From Adiantum capillus-veneris (lineage: Eukaryota > Streptophyta > Polypodiopsida > Polypodiales > Pteridaceae), in contig CM043958.1 of assembly GCA_014529385.2 (NCBI GenBank), positions 147,695,885 through 147,759,884 of the forward strand: 64,000 nt of DNA. The letters are read 5' to 3'. This document shows, piece by piece, positions 20,101 through 30,160 of this stretch. Within the stretch, counting starts at the first letter, position 1; each line of letters begins with the position of its first letter. A program made the translations under genes and the position numbers. Under the pieces are notes generated by a model. The model searched no databases and was not told the origin of the DNA. It was given only the letters and a program-made list of their open reading frames with translations.

Positions 20101-22122
20101 CACGGAAATAGAGCTCTTTATTGACTTGTTGAAAGCTGGTGTATGTACAATGGGGATGGTGTTACCCATCTCCCTAGCATCTATATACATGTCCTTTTCC
20201 CTGAACTTAAAGGAGATTCTCCTTTCAGGAAATTTAACATGGGCAGCCAAACGGTCAAACCATGGTGCCCCTAGGATTACATCCTCATGCTTGAGAGGAG
20301 AGATAAAGAAGTCCTCTTTGTCCACATAGCCTTGGACATGAAGCCTCAATTTCCCGATTAAGGGAGTGACTGAAGCTTCTTGCCCCTTGAAGGCACTGTC
20401 TGCGGGTAGGATATCTCCCATCTCGTAGGATTGTATGCCTAGCTTGGTGGCTAACTCCATAGATATAAAATTGTGAGTAGAACCAGGGTCAAAGAGAATA
20501 AAAGCATCATGTTCTCTTACCTTTCCCCAAGCATGGCATAGAGGAGATCCTTTGTGGTGAGTTTGGTGAATCTCCTCCTCTTGGATTTCAACCAAAGAAG
20601 CTCTAGGAGGATCTTGGCGGTTGTTCTTTTGGGGACAAGCGCGGTACGCATGCCCTTGTTCGCCGCACTTGAAACACCGGTTATCTTTACGATAACGCTC
20701 AAGCTCTTCAGGAGAGAGTTTATTCTTTCCTTTGTAAACTCCCTTCTCTTTAGCTTTGTTGGAATTGCCCTTAGGAGACTTTTGGACATTGTCCTTCCCC
20801 TTAGGCTCATTGGAACCTTTGTTTTCCGGGGGCTTATTATTTCTTTTACCCCCCGTTTGGAAATTGATTCGCGAGGCCACCATAGTATGGTGTATTACCG
20901 CCGATATGGTACGTGGCCTTTGGGAGTTGACATACTCCGCCATTTCTTCGGTTAAGCCCGCACAAAATTGTTGCTTTTGCTCTCCAAAATCCAACTTTTT
21001 GAAGACAGTGGCTTTGAGTTGTAGGTCCCAAAACTTGTCTACATATTTGTGGATGGATTCATTGGGAGAGAGCTTTAAGCTTCGCCATTCGGTGAGTACT
21101 TTGTCTTTGGCATCGGTGGCCAAAAACTGCTTCATAATGGAAGCTCTTAAAGCCTTCCATGTTCGTGGAGCTTCACCGTTGGCTCGTAGGCTAGACCACC
21201 ATTGTCTGGCGGACTTTTGAAAGTGCATAGCTACATGGCGTAGCTTAGAGGACTCCGTGAAGCCCTCATCTCCAAACGCCGCATCGAATTGCTGGATAAA
21301 GGCCAAAACTTTGTCTGTAGCACCGAAGGTGCCATCATAGGTAAGGAAAGAGATGCTCTTCCCTCCCTCTTTGAATTTCTTCAGCTTGGACGACCTCTTC
21401 CATGCGGCATAGGATTTTCTATGGCCTCTTCTTTTTGATGGTTCAAAAGTTGCACCATCACTTTCTTCAGAAAATGAAGAATTTGAAGAAGGTGGAGAAG
21501 AGGGTGACCTCTTTCTCGCCTTTTTCTTGTCTTGATCTTTGTCGTCTTCACCATAGCTTTCATAAGAGGAAGAGGATGAAGAAGATGGAGAAGAGGGTGT
21601 CCTCTTTCTCGCCTTTTTCTTCTCTTGCTTTTTATCATCCCTCTTTGAATTATGACGTGGAGAAGAGTATGATGGTCTTCTCCGCTTTGGTGGTGATGGA
21701 GAGCGTTTAGCCCGCCGTCTTCGTGGAGCCATCTCCGCCGAGGTGGCGGGAGACTCGCTTCTTTCTCGTTCCTTCGGTGGAGGCTCTTGAGTTCTCCTTT
21801 GGGAAGGAGATGCATCATCAAGAAGTAAGTTCTTGAGCCCTTCATATGGATTCTCTTCTTCTTCCCGAATCGGAGAGAGACCTCTTTTGGTAGTCTCACA
21901 AGGAGGCTTCCTAGGTGTTCTCTCGTCATGGTGATGAGCTTGGAGAATCCCGTGAGCACGGAGCTACCGTTGCACTTCACTTTGGAGAGATGGATTGCCC
22001 ATGGCTTGATGAAGCCTAGAAACAAGATAATTAACAAGCATTGAAGCATCATTAGTAGCTTGCTCATGAGCAAAATCAAAGTTATCAACATTAATTTCAC
22101 TCTCTTTAATATTGTCAGCCAT
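17173..22122 (-). CDS. gag-pol: Chromovirus gag-pol polyprotein with one internal TAG
   Basis: A 1,519-codon frame is open from MAPRRRR (21732) to 17173. The same frame extends upstream, interrupted only by a TAG at 21964-21966, to an ATG at 22122 (MADNIKES), matching the gag start of the older copy at 4560. Counting from 21732: Arg/Ser-rich start; gag to about 330; zinc knuckle CFKCGEQGHAYRAC near 350-363; protease FILFDPGSTHNFIS near 411-425; RT with FFDDIIIYS near 759; RNase H starting at QCDACGD near 906 with LRTDHQSL near 960; integrase zinc region (SHAPPYAGHRG...CVVC) near 1090-1140; integrase catalytic region MDFIFG near 1160, SDRDPRM near 1220, GQSEIAN near 1254; chromodomain-like YLIKFKNYPFEDAKW near 1485-1505. 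Codon 53 is the TAG, where the older copy has Gln. Translation could start at 21732, or the TAG could be a recent lesion. Confidence 0.93.
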
Positions 22123-22520
22123 TCTAACAACTTTTAGGTGTAAACTTTTTAGGTGTACTTTGGCACTTCAAGCCCTAGTTGCTACTCCTCTTTACCCCTT
22201 TAGAAAAAGCACTCAAGCTACTGTACCCGCGGCTCGAATACCATTAATTGCAAGGAATAGAAGAGAGGGTCTTTCGACACCAAAACAGCACCGGCTCCTG
22301 TCAAGCTTCTAATAGCTCAATAGTGGTTAAGCCGTAGGCAAGCCCCGTAGGACTCCACTATTAAGACCATAGCTCTCGACGGTGATGCCCCGTTAACTGC
22401 ACAAAGGCAGGCGCACTGAAAGGCTGAAAAATCCCTATTCTACTTACTCACAGGCAATTAATAATACCAACCATTTGTAGCTAGCTTGAGGACCTCCCTT
22501 CTTGAGCAAGAAAAGAGAAA
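22123..22520 (-). other. Leader of chromovirus
   Basis: About 400 bases between the primer site and the upstream gag ATG. No separate gene is seen. It is expected to hold RNA packaging and dimerisation signals. Confidence 0.6.
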
Positions 22521-22539
22521 CCTTGAGCTCTGATACCAA
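22521..22539 (-). other. Primer binding site, tRNA-iMet type
   Basis: The minus strand directly after the 5' LTR reads TTGGTATCAGAGCTCAAGG; the first part is complementary to initiator methionine tRNA. Confidence 0.92.
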
Positions 22540-24129
22540 TGTAACATTTAATAGCCTAAAATCTTATGTGTAGCGGAAATTAGCATGAACATAGTGAGCA
22601 TTTCATTAGAGTTGATTCCTAATGAGAATTACAAGAGTGCTTGGGTGGAGAGAGCAACAAAAAGCATAACACCTAGTTAGATAGCATCGACAATACTTTC
22701 AAAAGAGAGAGCAATTAAGCTATTGACAACAGTTGAGGACCGGATTTGCATGGAGCCGGTCCCCCCTCCAAAAGGCTTTGTATTATGGTTTCTCCCATCA
22801 AGAGAGACATTGTACAATACAATTCTTTGTGTTCCTTCAAGACTAGCTAGTGCAATGAAGATGGAAGCTTCATACACCAAGCAAAACACTTAATCAAACA
22901 CAACTTGAATTATCCCCGTTCTCAGACCCAAGACCTCACACACCTTCGAAGATGGTGAGAGCTAGCAGGGTATGAGAGTAGATTGAGAGGAAAAAGAAGT
23001 ATCTTACGAGAAAGAAGTACATCTCCTCACATAATCACTCATATTAGCATAGCTTAGCTTAGTAATTAGCTTGGTAGAGAAGATGAGCATGCATTGAAGC
23101 TTGGCTCTTGGTTGGATTTGCATCCACATGCCAAGAGAGTGTTGATGTAGGCTTCTATCTCACAAGCTTGGAGTAGGTGATGAGCTCTCCATTAAAGCTT
23201 GGGAGGAGATAGAGTATTTTCCCTTCACACATGGTCAAGTGTGAGAATGTGAGAGTGAATGCCAAGCAAAAATCAGCCCCCTCTCTCTCTTGGGCGAGCC
23301 CTAGCTGCTATGTTAGTCTGGCTTTTGCCTCATTGGACCTCCCCAGGTCAAGCCAATAGGGATTAAGCAGCATAAGTGATAGCCTTCTGACATGTGTCCC
23401 CCTTTCCCCTTTTGTGAGAGCTTTAGATAATTAAATAATTAAACTAAACTCTCATTGGACCCCTTTGCCTCCTGGCCAATAGGAATCAGGCAAGCCATAG
23501 GGCTCCTGAATGCTCATTGGACCCCTTGGGAGACTGCCCAATAGTCTTCTAGGACACTTAATTCTTATTGGTTTCTTTTATTAAATGTTTTTAAATTAAT
23601 TAAACTAGATTTACTCTAGCCTAATTCTCATTGGTCCACTTCAAGGGTCTTCCAATAGGAATTGGGCATACCTTGTGGGCATCTGGCCTAGGGAGCTGAC
23701 ATGTGTCCCTCATTCCCTTTGTGTAAAGGGAGCCTGTGTGTGTGTGTGTGGCTTTCTCTCTCATCCCCTAGCTTTGGGGCTCGCCCCCTCCCATGTAGGG
23801 ATGCAGAAAGACTTTTTGGGCACACACTAAGCATCCAATTTTCCCTAAGGTTGACCTTTGGACACAACCTTTGAATTTTGGAACCTTAGCATTTTGGAAG
23901 TCTTAATGGGCTGAACCTTAGGGTCTTTTTAGCCCGTTGTTTCACATGGCTCTTTTGCAGATGGCCCCCCCTTTGGATCCCTATTTTCCCTCCTTTGGAT
24001 CCCTACTGTGGCCGGTCTGCTAACTTAACCAATATTCTAGCTTTTTCTCCCTTGGCACTTCCCCACATTAAATGATCAGTTTAATATGAGAAAATCATTT
24101 AGGAGAATTAGATATTGATTATTATGACA
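22540..24129 (-). repeat. 5' LTR of chromovirus
   Basis: 1,590 bp, the partner of 15226-16815, with identical length and no difference noticed. It adjoins the primer site on one side and the CACAC target duplication on the other. It drives the minus-strand transcript. Confidence 0.95.
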
Positions 24130-25846
24130 CACACTATAGTGTAATTGAAAGGGCCATTGAGGGACAAAGCTATCCAGCTACCCTTAGAACCATACATCAC
24201 TTTGGTAATTTTGTGCTCATGCCCCAAGTCAATACCGAGAGCAACACCACCCTTCCCTACAATGTGCTTAGTATTAAACCATTTATGATTTCTACTTATT
24301 CTCTGCAGATTAAAATCTAAAGCCTGGACTTTGACCTTCACCTCTTGCAAGCAAATAAAATCTAGCATGAGCTACATATCAGTGATCCATTTTTTAATGG
24401 AGGCTGCCCTAACTGGGTCTATAATGCATTTGCAATTCAAAGAGACACATGTGATGATCTCATTCATTTTTAAAAGTTCTTGGATGGTTTAACTGGAGAC
24501 ACAAAAAGATGGTTAGGATCATTGGATTTCTCTTTCTTTCTTTTTGACTTACCCATATGAATAGGTATGATTTCCTCTTCTGCTTGAGTCATTAGAATGT
24601 CAACTGAGTTGCGAGGGGATTGGGAGAGTTTTCTAGCATCTTGATCATCATGAGCTTGCAACTCTCTTGTGAAGGCATCTTCAGCCTCTTGAACCAATTG
24701 ATCCTTTTGAATAGTGGTAGTTGAAAAAGGTTGAGGAGTTGACAAAGGCTTTGCCACTATCAGATTCTTCAGAGTCTGATGAAAGTCCTCTGGCATTCTC
24801 TGAAGGGCTAGCTGGTGGAACCATAGGGCTTGAAGAAGGTTGAGGAGTAGGGGCAACAACCTTTGGAGAGGATGGTCTAGCTTGAGTCACTCTAGGGGAA
24901 TGAGCAAGGCTGGTGTTGTCAGCTAAGGCCTCTGCCAACTCTCCTGTTGAATGGTCAAAAACATCATCCAGTAATGCGAAACCTATTGACATATCTATTA
25001 GTGTTATTGTTTCTAGAGGATTGTCTGTTACTTGAGGTGTTTCTTATGTTAGCGGTTGAAAGCCCTGAATGTTATCTTTTTCCTTTCTTTTATCCACGTC
25101 CTTCTGAGCTTTGTTAACCAAATTAGGGCAATCTGTGATTAGGTGGCCCTGTTTACAGACAATGAAAACAAGCATTTAGATTCCTGTAAGATAATTTTTT
25201 GGACATGTAAAATATTCTCCAGTTGATCCTTTTTAGTGATAGTATCTCTGAGATTAGTATCAGTATCTACTTCAATAAGGAGCTGAGGATCCCACTTGGG
25301 ATTAATACCATTAGATGGATTTTGACCCAGTACTTTACCAACCTGATTGCCAACATGTTTAGCCATGGGAAGAACTCTATTGGGAAATCAGTAAAATCAA
25401 TCCACGGAGGAACCTTAGAAGGATTTTTACCTTTGGGATCAAATCCCTTATAGCACTTAAAGACAGAAAGGGGGGTATTCCTGATTAACCATTGTCCCCT
25501 ACTGATGACTTGCAAAGCACTATCTGCTTCATCAAAAACGAAAAGATAATAGTTGTTTGGGAGGCATTGTCCCTGAGCAAGGATGAGGTTTCTAGCTTCC
25601 CATTCCTAAGAAATCCATTGCTTTAAAATCTCAACAGGGGGTCTAATCCTGTGACATAAGCCAACTACTACTCTATCGTGTAGATTCTTGAACTAGCTTT
25701 CAAGCTCCCCTACACCCACAGTGACCTCCCCTGTTGGACCCACACATTGGTGGGATGTGTTATCATCTGGATCTTTATCAGAGGCCTGATCAGCCTTATT
25801 TTTCTCTGAAGCAGCTCTGTCCTAACCTGTCTTAGGGGTATGACCA
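24130..25846 (-). pseudogene. LINE-B, 5' part (ORF1 and endonuclease start)
   Basis: On the minus strand ORF1 runs from about 25800 to 24480 with frameshifts. It has a DUF4283-like region (FDEADSALQVISRGQWLI, PWIDFTDFPIEFFPW, WDPQLLIEVDTD), a zinc knuckle near 25130-25180 split by a frameshift (CFHC then KQGHLITDC), and a Pro/Ser-rich tail. ORF2 then begins with an endonuclease domain (LDFICLQEVK, GVALGID, GSWIALSLNGPFNYTI). The reading resumes at 15225 across the chromovirus. ORF1 binds RNA and the endonuclease nicks target DNA in this family. Confidence 0.78.
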
Positions 25847-26935
25847 TGTCATAAATTTAATATCTAACAAACCCAAATGATTTTCTCATATAAACTGATC
25901 ATTTAATGTGGGAGAATAAACGGGAACAAGGGCTAGAATATAGACATGTTCTTCCAAAGCTTTCTCACCACGAGGCCAATGGTAAAGGGGTCCAAATGAG
26001 AGATGGTATGTCAAAGAGCAAGGCTAGCCAATGGAGCTTAAAAGAATTTAGGGTTAGCTTCATTGAAGACCTCCAAAGGTTAGTGTTAAAAGTCCTTTGA
26101 CCTTAGGTAAGCTAGGGTTGTGCTTGAGGTGGGAACCCATCCCAAGCTTGAGATGCTTGTCGTGCTTGCTGACTAAGGTGCTTGAGGTGCTTGCCGACTA
26201 GGGAGTTTGACATGCTTGTGGGAACAATACCCAAGCTTGAGGTGCTTTCTCATGCTTGCTGACTAAGGTGCTTGAGGGTAAGGTGCGCCCTATAAGAGGG
26301 GGCTAGAGAGAGAACACACACACCCTCACACAAGGCAAGCTTGGTATACATAAATCATATAGGACACTTGTCAAGTTCCTCCTCATGTTGCCTCATGGTG
26401 TGTCTAAAGCCTATCGGTTAGCCTCCCAAGAGGTCCAATGATAATTTAGTAGATTTAATTAATTGTTTTTGCATTTATCAAGTCCTCTCTCTCAACAGGG
26501 AAAGGGGCTACCCTTGTTGCTTGTAATGCATCCTTCATGTGATTGCCCAGTCTTGCAGGGGTCCAATGAGCTTCAAGCTTGAGCTACAAGGGGGGGTCGA
26601 CCAAAGCAAGAAGGGGGCTAGCTTGGGGGGTATACTCTCCCACACACACTCACACACACTCTCATTGCGTGAAGTCAAAGTGCAAGAGCTCCATCTCCTT
26701 CTCCAAGCTAGTAGAGAAGTTGAGAGCCTACAACGACACTGTTGGCTATGGAATGCAAATCCAACCAAGAGCCATGCTTCAATGCTTAAGCTTGCCATCT
26801 TCCCATCTTCATTACTATGCTATTATGTATGCTAGCAAGAGGAGTGATGATAAGTGAAGAACTACTTCTTTCTCCTATGGAATGTTTCTTCTTCCTCTTC
26901 CCTACCCTCATTCCCTGCTAGCTCTCTCCACCTGG
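25847..26935 (+). repeat. Chromovirus LTR fragment
   Basis: Begins with an intact LTR terminus (TGTCATAAAT) in plus orientation, abutting LINE-B, and follows the family through AATGTGGGAGAATAAAC, the CCAAT-rich middle and the ACCAAGAGCCATGCTTCAA region. It stops near the CTCTCCACCT motif at about 26930, so roughly the last 400 bases (with the hairpin) are missing. Confidence 0.75.
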
Positions 26936-27022
26936 AAAGAGGGATCCTCTTTTCTCAAGGAGTAAAAGAAAATGAGTGATTAAATGTAGTAACAAAGTTA
27001 ATTTCCTCAAAGTTTGCATGTG

Positions 27023-27024
<2 letters not shown>

Positions 27025-27102
<78 letters not shown>
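27025..27102 (+). repeat. Compound (CT)n(GC)(CA)n microsatellite
   Basis: A CT run followed by a short CG-rich bridge and a CA run. The bridge and phase change suggest two microsatellites born side by side. Confidence 0.95.
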
Positions 27103-27107
<5 letters not shown>

Positions 27108-28868
27108 AACACATAGGGCGAGCAAGGACCTTGTGCTCGTCTAAGGTGGGCAAGCCTTAAGACAAGGGCTACTCCCTTACATAAATAGGGAGACAATGCT
27201 CATGAATGAATTCAAGCCACATGTAAAATGTAGAAACTCGTCTATGTATAGCTCACGGGTTGCATAAAGATCATGTTTTACTTTTCAAGATGTCTTTGGA
27301 TTTTCTAGTTGTCCATGTGGTTTTTGCAAGTCCCCTTGCTTTGGAAAATAATGCAATTTCTTTGCACATGCGTAAAGTGAAAAGAAGAATGGATTGTCTT
27401 TGGATCACATGAACGTGGTGTGTAGTCTTTTTCATGTTTAGAGACGAGAGTGGTTCCACCAACACCAATACTGTGAAGTAAACATTTGAAAGCAAAGAGA
27501 CACCTAATCTACTTGCTTCTCCCCTTAGATAGCCACAAGATTCCTTTATGTGTTAGCTATTCTACACTCCGTTGAATCGCTAAAGGCTGGAATATTTTGG
27601 CCCTTCGGTTTTCTATAGTTCAAGATTTCTCTCTCTGGATGCCTTGCCTTCCACCAGGACAAGCGACGAAACTGATGTTGAATTCTAGATCCCTGAATCC
27701 CTAAAGAAGCATTGCAATAGGAGGGTATGCGCACAAGGCTATATCAACTATTATTTTTGAACAAACATACTACTTGGGCGTTACAAACCGGTTCAATGCG
27801 AACAAGTTAGTGCCACTACCCCCACACAACAAATATATACATTAACAAGTGATAAAATCACAAGGCCTACCAGGCATGATAAAATTTTCTTTTTGACATG
27901 CAATTTTTCAAGCCCCCTTTCATATGTTTTGTGTAATGCAATCAACTTATATAATTTTCCATATATAACGTTAACTTAAAGATATAAATACAAAAAATGA
28001 TAGGCAATTTTGAGATTGTTTTGATAGGCAAAATAGCCCTTGACAAAAAAATAGGTGTCAATTTTTTAGGCCTTTATCTGAGGCTAGATCCCACTTTAAA
28101 ATCACTACATCTCTAAGCTTTTTAAAAAAAAAACATAAGCACATAAAATTGAATTAAAAAAACACCCTTAAGCTCTACACCCTAAGCTTTAGATCCCTAT
28201 GCTCTACACCCCACTTTAAAAATAAGCTCTAGAACCCTTTTTACAAATTTAAAACTGTAGATCCCTAAGTTGTAAATCCCACTTTAAAAGTTTTAAAGTT
28301 CTAAGTCCTAAAACTCTAGCATCTCTGGGTGACCCTCCCCCTACTTGTGGATCCATGTAACATTTTCACTTTCTTTAATTCAAAGTTTTACCTTCTAATA
28401 AAAAAAAACTCTAGGTCCTCATTGGATCGTTGGAGACCTTACTTTAAAAGTTCTACATCTTTAAGTTCTAAACTTAGCTTTAAAATCTCTAAAAATAAAA
28501 ATAAACAAGGTGAAGATGCACGGTGGCCTGCATAAGGATGTAGGAGTGTGGAGTGAAAAAGTTACGGGTGTTGAAAAGGTAGCATGATGTATGTCGCAGA
28601 ATGATATGATCAGTACATGAAATTTGTGCCTCTTTGGCACATGCACAATGTGGAGCTAGTCCATATGTGATTCAAGGAAGATCCATGGATGGTTGTAATT
28701 CCTGTCAATCTCTACTTAATCCCATATTTGGCAAAGGAAGAAGAAACGTGCTTGTAGGAACGGTTTGGAATGATACTGTCAGTGTTCAAGTCACCAAGAT
28801 TACATTGTAATTTCCTTGTTGTGATTGCCAAGGAAGGATGTTACTGGGTCAAGTAAGTTTGACTGTGT

Positions 28869-28872
<4 letters not shown>
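27103..28872. other. Anonymous AT-rich DNA
   Basis: No gene is supported. Short minus-strand frames at 27271-27734 lack recognisable motifs. A degenerate repeat region lies at 28080-28460. Confidence 0.5.
28080..28460. repeat. Degenerate short-unit repeat region
   Basis: Variants of two words, CCCTAAGCTCTAGATCCC and CACTTTAAAA, recur irregularly about every 30-60 bases. Period and order are too irregular for a clean tandem array. Confidence 0.5.

Positions 28873-28900
<28 letters not shown>
28873..28900 (+). repeat. (CA)14 microsatellite
   Basis: A perfect dinucleotide run between anonymous sequences. Confidence 0.95.
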
Positions 28901-28939
28901 TTATACTGACATATTGTCAGTTAATTTCTCAGCTCTCAG

Positions 28940-28982
28940 CTTTGTGTATGCTTGTAGGCTTGCAGGTCAAGCATACACAAAG
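28940..28982. other. Perfect 15-bp inverted repeat
   Basis: CTTTGTGTATGCTTG (28940-28954) and its exact complement CAAGCATACACAAAG (28968-28982) flank a 13-base loop. It could form a strong hairpin or cruciform. There is no T-tract or gene end next to it, so a terminator role is not indicated. Confidence 0.8.
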
Positions 28983-29363
28983 TCAAATTCAATAAACATT
29001 CGAATTTAGGACAAAGTGCAAGCATGAGGCCTAGTTTTCGTTGAAAGGAGACTTTTCACAAGCAACAGGTCATAAGACGCGTTATCCTCAGTGCCAGAAC
29101 TCAGGACTTGACTCGCGACTCCTGGATATGCCCTGGATAAGGCTACAATAATTGAAACAAAAAAGCCCAATGGTTAGGTCCTGGATATGCATGCCCTGAC
29201 GTACAAAAGGCTTACGAAATCTTCAGCAATGCAGCGTTCTGAAGCTGTAGTAGCAGCTAGCTCTTTGTGTTTTGTTGGATCAAAATTAGGATTCATTTCT
29301 ACAGCTACATCTCCTGCATGCTCATCATATCACATCTAAAGAACGATCCCCAATCTAGTCACA

Positions 29364-30160
29364 CTCCCATATCTCACAATGTGGAAGGTGGCGCCATCAC
29401 TGGCGTGAGCATCTCTGACATCAAACTCGCCAAGAAAGCCTGGATCCTCCCTGGCCAAAGTTGCACCATCATCGACCTCATGCCCGTCAACTATGCCTTC
29501 GACGTCCAAGCCGAAAAGCTCCCCTTCGTCCTCCCCACCATCTTCACTGTCGACCCCAAAGCCGAGAACCAAGACGCCCTCATCAAATACGCTCGCCCTG
29601 TCGCTCCCCATGACAAGCACTCCAACCATGTCAAAGACCTTGTCAAGGGCATCATCGAAGGCGAGACACACATCCTTTCTGCCGCCATGACCATGGAGAT
29701 CTTCAAAGGCACCAAAGAGTTAAAGCATGAGGTCTTCCAGAAGGTGCAATTGCTGCTCATCTATAATGCCAATGTCAAGCAGCTTGTTGATGTTCTTGGC
29801 CATGAGTATTTCTCCTTCTTGGACCAAAAGATACAGTAAGAGGCTACCAATAATGCCAATGTCAAGCAGCTTGTTGATGTTCCTGGCCATGAGTATTTCT
29901 CCTTCTTGGACCAAAAGATACAGTAAGAGGCTACCAATACTGCCAAGGTTGCGGTTGCGAAGGCCAAGTATAAGGGAGATGTCGGTGCCAAAGAGCGGCA
30001 AGGGCTTACACAGCATAACGCCGCAAGGATCGAGACCAAAATCTTCTCGATCAAGCAAGCACAGATTGCAAAGCAGCAAGATTTGCAAACTCCGTACATA
30101 AGGTTTGGTGTTCAAAACACCAAAACCAAAAGAAATATCCAACCTTTATGTCAAAACAAG
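29364..30160 (+). pseudogene. Flotillin-like pseudogene, 5' part
   Basis: The frame from about 29364 matches plant flotillin-like proteins, membrane-microdomain scaffolds of the SPFH/band-7 family: [79 protein letters not shown]. It stops at TAA 29837-29839; beyond, the same frame resumes family-like sequence ([18 protein letters not shown]) and then loses similarity. Small deletions relative to the family are seen near MTMEIF and before IYNANVK. An 87-bp tandem duplication repeats the stop. The coiled-coil C-terminal half is missing. Most likely a truncated duplicate; expression of a short SPFH-only protein cannot be excluded. It is GC-richer than its surroundings. Confidence 0.8.
29764..29937 (+). 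repeat. 87-bp tandem duplication in the flotillin-like sequence
   Basis: Units 29764-29850 and 29851-29937 differ at one site noticed (GTTCTTGG against GTTCCTGG). The length is 29 codons, so frame is kept, but each unit carries the in-frame TAA after the QKIQ codons. Confidence 0.9.

Larger units (their letters stand above)
15226..24129 (-). mobile_element. Full-length Ty3/gypsy chromovirus inserted in LINE-B
   Basis: 8,904 bp with two 1,590-bp LTRs (15226-16815 and 22540-24129), TG...CA ends and a 5-bp target duplication CACAC (15221-15225 and 24130-24134). On the minus strand the order is 5' LTR, tRNA-iMet primer site, leader, gag-pol polyprotein, purine tract, 3' LTR. I saw no difference between the LTRs in the stretches compared, and their lengths match, so insertion was recent. 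The chromodomain-like C-terminus places it with chromoviruses; I do not assign a clade. Autonomy depends on the TAG at 21964-21966. Confidence 0.95.

Noticed and set aside
21964-21966. Stop codon removed by U-to-C RNA editing
   Set aside because: That editing is known from organelle transcripts of some land plants; nothing here suggests an organelle origin and nuclear transcripts are not known to be edited this way.
17173-22122. Endogenous pararetrovirus or enveloped retrovirus-like element
   Set aside because: The domain order with integrase after RNase H, flanking LTRs, the chromodomain-like tail and no env or movement-protein frame mark an ordinary chromovirus.
22521-22539. tRNA gene
   Set aside because: Only the tRNA 3'-end complement is present; no cloverleaf sequence follows. 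These sites are LTR element primer sites.
28080-28460. Interstitial telomere repeats (CCCTAA words)
   Set aside because: The CCCTAA words are isolated inside longer variable units; there is no run of the 7-bp plant telomere repeat.
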